A DNA stretch of 64,000 nt from Pieris napi (taxonomy: Eukaryota; Arthropoda; Insecta; Lepidoptera; Pieridae): NCBI RefSeq assembly GCF_905475465.1, contig NC_062244.1, positions 11,712,001 through 11,776,000 of the forward strand, in the 5' to 3' direction. How positions within the stretch are numbered: position 1 is the first letter of the stretch; every line of letters begins with the position of its first letter. The position numbers and the translations under genes were made by a program. This document shows positions 30,740-42,962 of the stretch, one piece after another. The notes below the pieces were generated by a model. The model had not been told where the DNA came from, searched no databases, and worked only from the letters and a program-made list of their open reading frames with translations.

Positions 30740-31385
30740 TTCATATACTGGCCAACATAGACCAATTCATAAAGTGCAACTTTAGCCTATCAAGTGGCTG
30801 GGATATGTGGACCGAATGCCGAACGACAGAACTCCAAGTTCCTTACTGAACTCACAACCTGGTGGCAAGAGAAATCCCGGTAGACAATTCCATCCCACCA
30901 ACGCAGTTGGTGGGTTGGAATTGTCAAGGACCTTGAAACAATAGGGGTTCGCAATTGAACGCGGGAAGCACTGGATAGATAGCTATGGCGAACAGTGGCG
31001 TAACAATAGGGTGGCAGGGCTGGCAAAATGCCACGGGATCCAACTCAGGAGGGCCCCTGCCCAAGAGATATTATGTTTTATGGATGAATATGAAGTCTCC
31101 GATACGCATTGGGCTAGCGTAGGGACTACAGACCATTCCCTTTCGCCTAAGAGAGGAGGCCTATGGCCATTAGTGGGACATATACAACGTGTAGTTGAGT
31201 ACACTGAAGATCTCGAAGTTTATTAAAATTAACGATTTTTAACGTGAACGACGAACGTGACGATTTTTACTGATGGGGCCCCATCAAAAGAATTTGCCAC
31301 GGGCCCCAGATGGTATAGTTACGCCACTGATGGCGAAGTATACTTGAGGAGGCTAAGACCCACAAGTATAACCATTGCTGATGAT
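30740..31385 (+). pseudogene. RTE-type LINE tail, decayed and split by a hAT element
   Basis: Reads GICGPNAERQNSKFLTEL-like sequence, then ETIGVRN, corresponding to RWLGHVHRMADGRTPRSLL and ETIGVQ at 19188-19405. It continues after the insertion as TGGCGAAGTATACTTGAGGA. The hAT element at 30993-31329 interrupts it. Confidence 0.75.
30993..31329. mobile_element. Nonautonomous hAT element with 8-bp target duplication
   Basis: Ends CAGTGGCGTAACAATA and TATAGTTACGCCACTG form the TIR. ATGGCGAA flanks it exactly on both sides (30985-30992 and 31330-31337). 8-bp duplications and CAGTGGCG ends are typical of hAT transposons. The interior has no transposase frame. Confidence 0.9.
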
Positions 31386-32034
31386 GATTTATATACTGGT
31401 GATGAATGTTTTTGAAGTAAAAAGGTCAAGTTTTTTTTTTTTAGAACTGGGGGCAATCACGATTTCAGCGGTAGGAACCCTTTCGAGCAGGGAATCTGTA
31501 GCCGTTTTAATGTGCTCGATTAGTCTTTTAGTTACGTCATGCGTGCCAACATGCGCCACTAACTTCATACTGATAATTTTGCGTCACGGTGCGCGCTTAT
31601 CTTAAAATTTCACTCTCATCAATTTTTCATAAAAAGTATAAATTCAAAAAAATATATAATAAAAATAAGATACTCAATATCGCTAACTCACTCTGTGAAC
31701 ACATAAAGATGTCGATATATGTTTTATTAAGTAAAACCACGTGTGACTTGTACAAGAATTCTTAAATGTCACGTTCTAAAAATAGCTCACGAAAAACACA
31801 AGATTTTTCCACAGGCTTAAAGTACTTTCGGGATTAAGGTGACAAAGGAAAGAATCGAGGTCTCGTAAATCTTCATCACTACATAGATCTTATTTCTTCG
31901 TATTTTAAGGCTAATTGTGTAATTATAGGGAAAGGTAATACTTACTTTCGGTGATGGAAATTCGTTTATTATGGGGCAAAGTTATTGTGTGTTTTTAAAA
32001 TCCTTTTTAAAGTTATTTTGAAAACCAATCTTTG

Positions 32035-32360
32035 TATATGTCACCGTAAAATTGTAAACACCGTTAGATTGTAATCTATCTCGCGAGATTATAAACTGTC
32101 GAAAGATTGTGAACCTCAACGAACTGCTTACAATTTAACGTATTATTATTCGGTAGTTATAATTAATTGTTGGAAAGTAAAATTAATCTGTAATTGACCA
32201 AAGAATTTTGAATGATAACTAAGTTAGTGTAGTACAATCTACCGAATAATAATACGTTAAATTTTAAGCAGTTCGTTGAGGTTCACAATCTTTCGACAGT
32301 TTATAATCTCGCGAGATAGATTACAATCTAACGGTGAATACAATTTTACGTTAACATATA
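32035..32360. mobile_element. Foldback element copy 2
   Basis: Left arm 32035-32156 and right arm 32239-32360 are inverted near-copies; tips are TATATGTCACCG and CGTTAACATATA. Arms contain ATCTATCTCGCGAGATTATA. Relative to copy 1 the element is in the opposite orientation. Flanks are TATAT/ATATA. Confidence 0.85.
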
Positions 32361-32439
32361 TACCAACTCAAAATAATTACCTATTGTATATTATTTAGTA
32401 AAACCGAAGCTCCAGAAGATACTTGCACCTGAGTTTCAT

Positions 32440-32722
32440 ATCGTACAGTCAGAATACGAAATTCCACCCGTATCACTTCGACGTCCGTCGTTCCACAACT
32501 GAGTGTTTTTTAAGGCAGTTTTTGCCGCGCACCGCCACTATGTGGAACCAGTTGCCCACTGAAGTATTTCCGAACCAATTCCACTTAGGCTGCTTTAAGA
32601 AAAGAGGGTACCAATTCTTAAAGGCAACGCTCTCGCGAGCCTTCTGGAATTGAGTGTGTCCATGAGCGACGGTATCACTTAACATCAGGTGAGCCTCCTG
32701 CCCGTTTGTCCCTTGTTCTATG
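32440..32722 (+). pseudogene. LINE ORF2 C-terminus and 3' end, best-preserved copy
   Basis: Open on the plus strand for about 70 codons: FHPYHFDVRRSTTECFL, LPRTATMWNQLPTEVFPNQF, LGCFKKRGYQFLKATL. The LWNxLP...VFP...L..FK.R pattern is the usual C-terminal end of Jockey/CR1-type LINE reverse transcriptases. The 3' tail ends in AACATCAGGTGAGCCTCCTG and poly-A. Confidence 0.8.
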
Positions 32723-33309
32723 AAAAAAAAAAACATTTAAGATGCATGTTAAAATAATTACTTAAATTGCATTTTATGATTATTAGCTTATTCATTCCTA
32801 ACCTTATCCATTCTCGCCTCTCCTATGCCTTAATTAATAACTTATTGGAAGTAACAGTGCATATTAATAAGCATGAGTTAATTGTACTACAAATATTAAT
32901 TTAGACATGGATTACATCAATTAATTATAGGCTACGTTGGATTTAACAACCTTAAGCTATAGAATATATATAAATACAAATAGATCAATTAAATTCTATC
33001 AAAACAATAATGTTGTTATGACCGTAAAGGGTAAGTAAAGGCATGTTTCATTGTTTTATTTGCAAACTTTAAAGGCGAAAATTAAAGTCACAATTTAGCG
33101 CTAAACAAGTCAAAACCGTAGTTGCTTTTGACATTACAAAAGTTACAGGCTTTAATCTTACCAAGTGTCGTTGTAATTTTCGAGATATTTAGTTATAAAA
33201 TAATGCTGACTGGAGTGTCTAAGTGGTTGAAACATTTTGAACAGAATGAAGCCTTGTTATTTGAAGTAAATACATAGTAGTTTTATGATTCTCTTTTTTT
33301 TCTAATATA

Positions 33310-33430
33310 AACAAACTAGCTGCCCTCGCGAACTTCGTTTCTCCTTAATGTGATTTTACTTAGCCTACCTTTTTAGTACATACCATGGAACATTTTGCTA
33401 TGCTACCCCAGAGGCTGTAAAACCTAACAT
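33310..33430. repeat. Dispersed repeat shared with 3335-3480
   Basis: CTGCCCTCGCGAACTTCGTT, AGCCTACCTTTTTAGTACAT and TGGAACATTTTGCTATGCTA. Often seen in lepidopteran Helitron-like elements; ends not found here. Confidence 0.5.
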
Positions 33431-33714
33431 TTCAGTTTCTTAAGTGAACAATTAGATGTTTTAGTATTGAAGATTATGTTTTTACATAGGGGCTTACCTT
33501 TTTAGAAAGGCTAAGGGGCATGCCACCAAAAAGGTTAGGGAAACACTAAACAAGAGAAAGAAAAGTAAAAAAAAAATTGTGTCTATGTTTTTATATAAAA
33601 TACATATAGGTTTAAAGAAGTTTCTTCTCGAAAGAAAGAAAGAAGTTTCGGGGAAATAAATACAGATAATGCAACTTTCTCTGCAGCTGTGATACTTTTT
33701 GACATTCAACATCT

Positions 33715-33845
33715 TTTGTCTTCAGTCACCGTGACCACGCACGCTGTAAAGCACGCGAAACATCGGATAAATTTAAAATTATGTTTAAATAGTTGTAAAT
33801 TTATAATAATACATAACTTCAATCCGTCCAAAAAAAGGTTTTTTA
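33715..33845 (+). repeat. Repeat with CACCGTGACCACGCACGCTG
   Basis: Collinear block: TCACCGTGACCACGCACGCT, GATAAATTTAAAATTATG, TTAAATAGTTGTAAATTTAT and AATACATAACTTCAATCC. At 13096-13280 the first half is inverted relative to the second. Confidence 0.6.
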
Positions 33846-34354
33846 TTTAAATGTATAAAAGTTATGTCAATCAAAGACAATACTAAGTTTCTTCTCATTA
33901 AACACATACAAGTCACTCATATGAGAAAATAATAATTATATTAAAAACTTAAATATATCACGCCACCGTCGTACGCTGTTATTGCATTAGAGTCCATCTA
34001 CAAAAATTTGCGATAAAGTTTATATAATATTGAGAAGAGACAACTGAGAAATATTTTGTACATTAAGGATGGGGAAAAGAATGATAATTTTTTTTTGTAT
34101 TCAACTTTCTTTTGTTATTTTACGAGCTACAGAAAACGTTTTCTTAATCAGATTAATGATTCGGTAAGTACCTTTATGATAAATTACATATAAAGAAAGC
34201 GTAATTAATGGTCCGATCATTAGGATCCGTTAATGTGTATGTAAGTGTATATTAATAAACTGACATGATAGCCTGTCACTTGTATGCCCTTCATACATAC
34301 ATTGATTTATATTTTGTGTTTCAGTTTAAATATATTGGACAAACACTAAAATTC

Positions 34355-34697
34355 TCGTATCACAATGCTCGTTCCCATACTCCTCCGAAAAGGCTCGACC
34401 GATTCTTATGAAATTTTTAAGGATATTCAGTAAGTCTGAGAACCGGCTTACTATCTCTGATAATATCGGTGATAAGGGGTGGCCAATCCAAAAGTTTTTT
34501 TTTATTTAAAAAAAAAAGTTTTTATTTTTTTATGATACAGCATACAAAAATACATACAACCCCTAATTTTCACCACTTTTCGATCAACCCCTATTCTTTA
34601 TTATTGTAGATAGCTATTTTTATTGGACTAAAAACATGTTTCCTAGAAATAATATACATAAAACAATTTTTTTTCGTTTGTCGGGTCAGCTAGTATT
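34355..34697 (+). mobile_element. Helitron-like element ending in CAGCTAGT
   Basis: Begins near AAATTCTCGTATCACAATGC, contains CTCGACCGATTCTTATGAAA and ends GTCGGGTCAGCTAGT. The inverted copy at 62251-62488 has the same order. CTAG-type 3' ends and a conserved CGACCGATTCTTATG segment fit lepidopteran Helitron-like elements. Noncoding. Confidence 0.55.
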
Positions 34698-34699
34698 CA

Positions 34700-36305
34700 G
34701 TATAAATTCCTGTCTCAATAAATAACACTGTTAAGGTTTTTATGGATGATCAAATGATCAGGCACAAATACAACACTTAACATTACGAAGTGCTAACCAC
34801 GGACCATATACACCTGCTACGACGTGCAGTGTTCCCATAATCGTCAGTTATAATTCAAATATGAAGTCATTTGACACACAAAACATTCTGTTATTCTTAT
34901 ATTTCTGTACAGGCAGGTAAGGCCAATCAATAGTCCTAGAATACAGGACGTTAATAACCTCACAGAATCTAAATCTACGTGATATCCTTAGATATCTTTA
35001 CGCGAGGTTTCATCGCTACTATAAAATATTTCATCTGTCGAATCCTTAAACAAAATAAATAATACGATTTCCTCCTATCTGGATGAAGATGTCAGAGTGA
35101 AATATTTGTTGTGGTGTGAACTTGGGTATTTTTTATTTGATTTATGACTGATTTTCGACTGTGTGTCTGGATATTTTAGAAACCAGATCAGTTTGCTTTG
35201 ATGAACGACTTTTGTTTCTAAATGCGCCTTGCTTCGATTTGAAGACATGTAAGCAGTATCTTGGGTACAAATAGGCCCGATTAATTAATAAAGTTATTAG
35301 TGGTTAAATAAATTCAAACAAAAACTAATTTAATACGTGAATTAACTTTGTAGATGTATTAATCGAATCAAAATTCTGTCTAATTCAAAGTTTTAACTAA
35401 CTTCATTAAAAATTACTTTCAAGGGTAATTCAAGGAAATTTAAAATGAGATTTTAAATCTCAATTTATTGACTCACACACACTCACATGCACCCACACAC
35501 ATACTCTGTCACACACATGCACCACACACTCACTCATGCATACAGGATGTTGAAAACGGTTGAAAAAACAAAAATAATTAATAAAAAATATTTTAATGGA
35601 ATTTACTGTTAAGTTTGTAAGTTGGGAACCCTGACACAGGTATTTTTTTACTTAAAAGGGTTCCCAAATCTTACACATTGTAATGGATTGTTGTCAAATG
35701 AATGAACACTTGTTTTTTTAAATTATAACAGTTCATGAATGAGGTCAATTTGTCTTGTTTTCATTCAACTGCAGATGACCGTGATGATTTATGGAGGCAT
35801 TAAAGCAAGTGTGCTACATTTCGTAAGTGTATCTTTGTCCAGAAATTTATTGTAAAGATAAGGACCAAAATAACCGTTTTGATGTTTTTCCGGAGGGGAT
35901 TTGTTAAATTAGTGCACCTATGTAAATAATAAGATCTACTATTGCTATAATATTTTCCCTTTTTCGTTTGAAATTTGTTTATTTTTTTATTTTTTGTGAT
36001 GGAAAGTTTCGTGATACTAGGTCAAAAATAAGAAATTTACTTACAGGTTATGTATTCATCTTTGTCTTGAGTTTGGTGGGATACAACCAGTTAGAAGCAA
36101 GGAGCTTGCTGTCGCTGCAAGTGTAATAAAACGGAAATGTTAGAGATATCGGGACTGCGAGTGCTCGAAAAGCTGTCACAATTGCCGCGAGCACGTATAA
36201 TCTTACTTACCATTCACGCGCATATTGCATGGTCGCATCATATAAATACATAAATGTATGTTGGAGACAAAATACTTGACATTTTTGTATGCAATGTCTC
36301 TATAT
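34700..36305. other. No gene seen; CA-rich tract and a hairpin
   Basis: 35460-35530 is an irregular CA-rich tract (ACTCACACACACTCACATGC and variants). An inverted pair GTAAGTTGGGAACCC and GGGTTCCCAAATCTTAC lies at about 35616-35677. Otherwise unremarkable. Confidence 0.45.
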
Positions 36306-36308
36306 ATT

Positions 36309-36532
36309 TGAGCAGTATTGGTCTAGGCGCTTGAGCGTGCGCCTCATGACTCTGACTTGATCTGACCTTGGTCGTGCGTTCACGGCTGTGAACCAATTGA
36401 CTTGCTCGCTCGCATGGTGAAGGAAGATATCGAGGGGAAACCATCATAACAGCTCAGATCCAAAAAACAATTAAACATACCACGAAACACATACAGAAAT
36501 CTGCGGTCAAGACTCAAGGTTTGTAGCGCCAC
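36309..36532 (+). mobile_element. SINE, diverged relative of the main family
   Basis: AGCAGTATTGGTCTAGGCGC at the head, TGGTGAAGGAAGATATCGAG, CAGAAATCTGCGGTCAAGAC and TTTGTAGCGCCAC at the end. Box A and B regions are mutated (GTGCGTTCACGGCTGTG), so it should be old and inactive. Confidence 0.65.
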
Positions 36533-36534
36533 TT

Positions 36535-37900
36535 TCTTTTTTCTCGATATCTTTTGACCTTGATATTTCAACATCAAGTTGTAAGATCTCAAACGCCATC
36601 ACTGAATTTGAAATCTAAGTGTTAAATGGTTTCTAGAGTGTATTTAATTAATTAATTCAAACAACTTTCAAGCATATAATAACAAAATACACGTAACAAT
36701 GTTAACAAAACTTTGGCGAGCCACGGACCGACTTTACAATTGATATTCATGTTAGTAACGAGTTGAGTTGAATTTGCTAGAATATTATTTTGGACCGAAC
36801 ATTAAGTCAGAAGTTATTTATGGTGAGTTAACTACGAGCCTAAATAAATAACGGTTCGTAATTAGAGTTCCAAAAATCTTACATTCATATACATTTGTAT
36901 TTTTCATTCAGTGCATTTGTAATATTAATCCAATATTTACATTAAACACAATATTGAATTATATTAATTTAACTTCCTTCAGTACCGTTTATCGGCTAAA
37001 GGCTTAATCCAGCTTTTTCCAAATATCTCTACTCAAGGCTTTCTTTCTCCATTCTCTTCCCGCTAACGTTTTTATCTCTTCTATCAACCTTTTTTTAAAT
37101 CACATGTATAATTGAAAAATTATAAACAAAATTAAGATATTGCAAACGGTCAAACATTGTGATGGAACCTGTGTAGAATTAACATCGATTAATAATACAT
37201 ACATATATATTACATTATAATACATATATAATACATACATTACATGTAAAAATTAATTGCGTTTGTGACTTTCAAAAAAACATTAAAAATTTCGACGCAA
37301 AGTTTTCTGTTTACTCAAGTCCTGATGAAATTTAACATTCATTTCGAAACAGTTTAAATGGAATTAAAAGCAAACATCCAACAGTTGAATAAACCAAAAT
37401 TAATTGTAGGTCATGAAACATAACTGACTAAATATAGAGTACCTATCTCTATCGTATTAAGAACCTAACAAGCTTCAAAGTTACATATGTTTTTGCGTCT
37501 AGTATGTATGTTTGTTGTACACTTAAAGAGTTTATATGCTTACTAACATCAAACAGTTTTTTCAATCAAAACTAGCACAGCATACATTTGCTTTAAACAA
37601 AACAAAAACGCTTTAGTTTGAGTTTAGCTAGTTACAATGTCACACATATACCCAGAACGCACCATAAGCTATAATGCAATCACTACAATGAATGCTTAGT
37701 TTTATTATTCTATCATGTACCACGAATGCTTAGTTATCATGTAAGGGTTTTTAGCTGTAAGAATAGAATTATATTAAAGCCAGTCTAATATCGACCACTG
37801 TAGTAATAGGGTCTTGCATCGACCACCTTAGAATTAGAGTCTAACATCGACTATAGTTAAGAATACTAAGTGTAATTACTTGTAATTTCTTATTTATATA
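36535..37900. other. No gene seen
   Basis: AT-rich sequence with TACATA/TATACA runs around 37200-37245. No protein family or repeat end recognised. The LINE fragment that follows may begin somewhere after 37760, where a CATCGAC phrase is repeated three times. Confidence 0.35.
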
Positions 37901-37906
37901 AATAAC

Positions 37907-38962
37907 TTGCATGAAATTGGATTAAACGGTCACCTTACTTTATATGCAGATGATACGTGTTTATTTTACTTTGGCAGTTCAATCAAAGATATCTTCAGCA
38001 GAGCCCAAGAAGACCTTAATCTACTCTTCACTTGGTTTCAATATAACTTACTCACTGTCAACGCGTCGAAATCATGCTACATTATATTTAAATCTAAAAA
38101 TAAAAAAGTTTTACCTCATGATCCATTAAAAATAAATAACACGGTCATAGAAGAAAAAAGTACAGAAAAATATCTCGTTCTTAGAATGGATAGCGGTTTG
38201 ACGTGGAATACACAAATTGAGCACATCAGATCTAAGCTCTGTTCACTTATGGGATCACTTCGACACATTGCTCGGTGTATCCCACGTCAGGTACGTTACA
38301 CCATCTACAACTCGTTGGTCAAGCCACATCTACTTTATTTAATTGAAGTATGGGGCAGCGCCGCTAAAACTAAATTAATAAATATTCAAGTATTACAAAA
38401 TAAAATTATAAAAATACTGTTCCACTATAATTATCTTGCACCTACCATAAATATATATCGAGACACAAACATAATGAATCTAAAACAACTTTATATTTAT
38501 CACACATGTATTCTTGTAAAAAAATTTATAACAAGTTCTCTCCACACTAGTTTAGCTTTTCTCCAAACCGCCACGTGTACGAAGTATGCGTCGAACGAGT
38601 TATCTTGCATTACCTAAAGTACGTACGAACTACGGCAAAAAAATGTTTACCTACGAAGGCGCACAGCTGTATAATAAACTACCCACAGATATAAAAAATA
38701 TTACTTCTATTAATTCATTCAAATCGAAGCTAAGTGAATATGTTAAAGAAAATTACTTTTAAATTCATTTCTTATTACTTACTTTTAATTCATATTTCTT
38801 TGTTTACTTTTATTTTTTAAATTTATTGCATGTACGGCTATATTTTATTGTGATTATTTTAAGAACGACTACAATGTTACGTTATGTAGAGTATTATTCT
38901 CATGTAAGTGACATCTTTTGTCTTTTTTGAGAAATAAAGTCTTTAAACCTAAACCTAAACCT
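37907..38962 (+). pseudogene. CR1/Jockey-type LINE, RT C-terminal half and 3' end
   Basis: A plus-strand frame of 236 residues starts at the RT catalytic motif LYADDTCLFYFG (YADD), then NLLTVNASKSCYIIF, EKYLVLRMDSGLTWNTQIEH and SLVKPHLLYLIEVWGSAA, all standard motifs. Frameshift near 38617, after which YNKLPTDIKNITSINSFKSK finishes the protein. The 3' end is AAATAAAGTCTTTAAACC plus AAACCT repeats. It is 5' truncated before the palm domain. Confidence 0.85.
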
Positions 38963-38965
38963 AAT
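38945..38965 (+). repeat. AAACCT tandem tail of the LINE
   Basis: Three and a half AAACCT units at the 3' end of the LINE. Such short tandem tails are usual for CR1-like elements. It resembles TTTAGG but is not the insect telomere repeat TTAGG. Confidence 0.75.
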
Positions 38966-39904
38966 TACTTAATAAAGTTTTCCTTTTTAAAAAACCTTTA
39001 AATACCGTCGCGATTTGACTAACTAGTGAATAAAAGGGTTTTATTATTATTATTATTTTAGTGTGTATATTCGATAATTTTATTCTATCTACTTGGTGCA
39101 TAATTTACGTGTTTTCACAGTCTGAGAATAGTTAGGACTTGAAAGGTAGGTTAATTCACGCCCATAATAATAGTAAACTGGATAGCTCCGTAATGTACAG
39201 AAAAACTAGTATTGGTAGCAACAACTTCTGGTATTTTGGATTTAAAAAAAACAGTTATATATTTTTTTCAAAATCCAACAACAGTAAAATACTGCAATAA
39301 CGCCGTTTGATCTGAATTGTGATCTCAAATTTGTTTTATTCCATGTGATAACTAATACGAACGGAAGTGCTGTCACATCCGGAGCATAACGATGTGTCAG
39401 ATACGTCACGCTTGGCACAGACTATAAAATTTTATTCGCCGTGATTCGTGATCATTTATGAATGCTAAGTATATGTCAATATTTTTATTACCTTTCGCTG
39501 CCAAATGGTCCTAACATTCTAGTTCAACGTTATGCAAGATTTATGTCGTAACTCCATCCATATTGACATCGTTATTAGCGGGTTTATTAAAAAAAAAATT
39601 CAAAAATCATTTAATCATATAGGTAACACATTGTACAGTTGTACACTTAGGATCGTCAAAAAAAATAAATGTATATGAAATAGTATTGTTGTTTTTGTTT
39701 TTCTATATATATGAAATGCTTGTGTGTGTGAAAAAAATGGTTATTGGGTAAACTGCGAGCAAAAAAGACAATATTTAATTTAGATTGATTCCTATCAATA
39801 AAACAAACAAGACTTTGGGTTAAATTGTAATGAGGAAACTTTGAAACGATTAAATAATAAGAAAATAAATTAAATTATAGTTCTGAAAGTAGAAGGAATA
39901 AGGA

Positions 39905-40020
39905 TCTAACGCTCTCTACGCCCTTGACTTGCGAACTGGTAGTAACTTAAATTTACAATTAATTTAACTTTTTTCTGACAATTCATAAGTGTAGATGAAT
40001 AAAGATATTTTGAGTTTAAG
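39905..40020 (+). repeat. Retroposon 3'-end repeat fragment
   Basis: CTACGCCCTTGACTTGCGAA, CTGGTAGTAA and TGAATAAAGATATTTTGAGT match the family at 6610-6790 (GACTTGCGAACTGGTAGTAA). A piece of the opposite orientation lies at about 39600-39665 (TATAGGTAACACATTGTACA). Confidence 0.55.
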
Positions 40021-40999
40021 TTTGATCAACCAAAGCAACAATAAAAATCAAAGGTCAATTGACACGATCACAACATTTCGTAATAATCCTAGTCTGACAT
40101 ATGAGAATATAACGAGGAAAGATATGTAAAGAAATAATTATATTTCGTAGATAAGATTCTATAGATTATTAATTATCTATCATGTGTTAACTGATGTTTC
40201 ATTTTATTTGTTTGTTAGTCGGTGGAAAATACGCTAGTTTTGGTATGTCATTTAAATTTTAGTTCGACGATGTTTTGTTAGAACATTTTGGGTTATTAAA
40301 GAAATAGGATTGTTGATTGTTTTCAAGTAAATTAACAAACTCTAAATGTTGTTTCTTAAAATACACATTTGAGTTTCATTTATCATATAATATATTTATT
40401 TACTAAATTTTGAACAAATACAAGTCCAGTCATGCGAGACCGGTCACCGGATTTGGTAATTAAATACTAACTAAAATTAATTATACAAAAGTAACTTTAA
40501 ATTATGTTTGAATTTGAATATTCATGTTGAATATCCTTATCAAACTTGCGTCACCTAGGAAGTAAACATGACAAAACATTTTTAACTGAACCTTTAATTA
40601 ATTATGTAAAAGAATTTCGTTTATTAATGGGAAGTGGGACTTCCTTGCTATACCCAAGAGGTTATATCAATAATAGATTATAATTAAAATTAGTATGTTA
40701 GTTAGTCATATTCATGAATATTACTTAATTATACATTAAAATAATAGCCTGCGTGGGCTCGGTGTGCTCGGGTGCTCGGATGTGATCGGTTTCTTCACGA
40801 TTTTTTCCTTCGTACGAGAGAGTCACACTCCAGCTACTTACTAGAGTAACACTGCTCTTAAATCGAACTTTAAATCTTAGGATATTTCTGTAACACTATG
40901 TCACGGCCGAGAGCGGTTAATTGACATCACAATCACGCCGATCCAATAGAAGGGCATAAAAATAGGTACAAAAAAAAATTCAAATCAAATTGTAAACTT

Positions 41000-41420
41000 T
41001 CTATACTTTTGGCGCGATAGGGAAATTTTTTTACGGAACTTCACGAAGATACGCAGCGTTTTTGTCGAAGAAAAGGGAGAAAGCGGTTGAGACCGATTGA
41101 AAGATAGTGAGAATGGCGAATTAACTGTTAGAAATTATATTTTTAAAATTAAAATTTCGTAAAGAGAATTTATGAAATATGTATTAGTATTTTATATTTT
41201 ATGCAAAATAATTTATTGAAATCTCAAATGACGAATTGTAAATAAAAATTCCACGTGTTTTTATCAACGAAGAAATAAATTATAATTTGTATTAATTTTC
41301 GACACTTTTAATATTTTAATGACAATAAAATTCATTAAATTCCTAACATATGGTCTTCCTTTTTCCCTCCCTCTGAAAATGAACAAGACTTAAAATTAGT
41401 TTGCCAAAGAAGTTTCACTT
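41000..41420 (+). mobile_element. GAAGTGAAACTTC-type TIR element, 5' end missing (copy 3)
   Basis: Interior collinear with 8051-8506: CACGAAGATACGCAGC, TTTTTGTCGAAGAAAAGGG, TGAAATCTCAAATGACGAAT and CCTTTTTCCCTCC. The right end AAAGAAGTTTCACTT is present; the left GAAGTGAAACTTC is not. A second end-like sequence, AAAGAAGTATAGCTTC with GTGTATATAAGTACACACAC, follows at about 41497-41540. Confidence 0.65.
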
Positions 41421-41835
41421 GTGTACTTTGTACGGACGCACTTTTTTTCTACAAACGCTGAATAATATTTTTGAAAAGATTTTTATCTTGTTACGCCAAA
41501 GAAGTATAGCTTCTAACGCGTGTATATAAGTACACACACATTTTTTAAGACATAGAAATTCTAGAAGCATGCATCCAGTACGTGACATTTATATACCTTC
41601 ATATGAATTTTAATGATCTGTGACGTTATCTGAATTACGAGACGAGCGATTAAATGAAACCCATTATGTATGACAAGGGCATGAATCTTCGCAATTACAC
41701 ATTCAGTTCATAGCACTTCCAATTTGTGGGCTTATCTCTGACGGCCCGGAATTTACATGACACGTGCTCACAAGGCATTGTAATGAAATTTTCATATAAT
41801 AAAAATAATTTAAAATATACTAATTTTATCATTAG

Positions 41836-42096
41836 AGCAAGAGATGGGCTGACGATATAAAGAGAATATGAGGCACAACTTGGACAAGAAGAGCTAACAT
41901 CAGAAAAGAATGGAAGCAGCTGGAAGAGGCCTATATTACACACACACACACACACAGTTACAGGGTACACAGGACACGCTGATAATCTAAAACTGGTCAT
42001 ATGATGTATTAGATTAAGTTTTATTATGTAACTTAAATAAGTGTTAATATATTATACTGGGTGTCAGCAATAAAGGCTTTATAATAATAATAAAAA
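41836..42096 (+). pseudogene. RTE LINE 3' fragment, converging on the larger copy
   Basis: Plus-strand reading RWADDIKRI, GTTWTRRANIRKEWKQLEEA then Y, identical in type to the C-terminus of the 42843-45330 element. Its 3' end GGGTGTCAGCAATAAAGGCT is followed by an ATA-rich tail. A CA microsatellite interrupts the coding end. Confidence 0.85.
41938..41956. repeat. CA microsatellite inside the RTE fragment
   Basis: ACACACACACACACACACA, located exactly after the EEAYI codons of the RTE fragment. Confidence 0.9.
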
Positions 42097-42404
42097 ATAA
42101 TGATTTCATCATTATTATGTCCAGTAATGCTTGGATACTCTCAACAACATAAATATTATACCTGATTTTATAATTGTTAGTTTTTGAGAATAGATTTAGG
42201 GATTTAAATATTTATTTAATTATTACAGAAATACATACATTATCATTACAGACTATGCTAATACGATATTGTCGAGAAAAAATAAAATAAAGCATGTAAT
42301 ATTAAACACATAATAAACCTACTGTGAATTCACTCTGCGAACATACCAATATGTCGATAGTGTCGGAAGCATTCAGTAGGCGCAACGTCTTTACCCTAAA
42401 ATTA

Positions 42405-42582
42405 TAAAAAGAGTGGCGAAGAGTTTATTGCCAGTTCTTCTCTTCCGTTCTATGCCCTTGATTTGAGAACTGGCAATAAATGTAAAATTAGAAGAATTTA
42501 ATGTATATTGCTTTATTGACGTTCATAAGTGTGCATTGTGTTACCTACATGAATAAATGATTTTTGACTTTGACTTTGGATC
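42405..42582 (+). repeat. Retroposon 3'-end repeat (CCAGTTCTC family)
   Basis: AAAAAGAGTGGCGAAGAGTT, TTGATTTGAGAACTGGCAAT, TGTATATTGCTTTATTGACG and the tail TGACTTTGACTTTGG. The best preserved copy of this unit, with a clear (CTTTGA)n-type tail. Confidence 0.75.
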
Positions 42583-42845
42583 ATCCGAATCCGTTAGAAT
42601 ATGTGGACCTCTTCTGAGCCCTTTTTGTCGGTAGTTTATTTGTCCATCTAGTATAATTGAAAAATCAAATTAACGACTAGTATCTTCTGTTTTAAACTGA
42701 TTTGACGTTAGTGTTATTAAATTATAAGCTTGTTAACATAATGACAGTGGTAGCTGTCAGTAATAATAAATTACTTTCGACTTTACTATCGACTATCAAG
42801 TTTATTTGTAAATATAGTAATATTGACAAAACAAATAAACCAAAC

Positions 42846-42871
42846 AATAATAATAATAATAATAATAATAA
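42846..42871. repeat. AAT microsatellite, 3' tail of RTE LINE
   Basis: About nine ATA/AAT units directly at the 3' end of the minus-strand RTE element; RTE elements usually end in short tandem tails. Confidence 0.9.
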
Positions 42872-42962
42872 ATAGCCTTTATTGCTGACACCCATACAAT
42901 GTAATAACAATAATTATTTAAGTTACATAAAAAAACACTTAATTCTAACACATAAATAAAAC

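Noticed and set aside
38945..38965. Telomere-like repeat
   Set aside because: AAACCT is not the insect TTAGG repeat, has only about three units and is exactly at a LINE 3' end.
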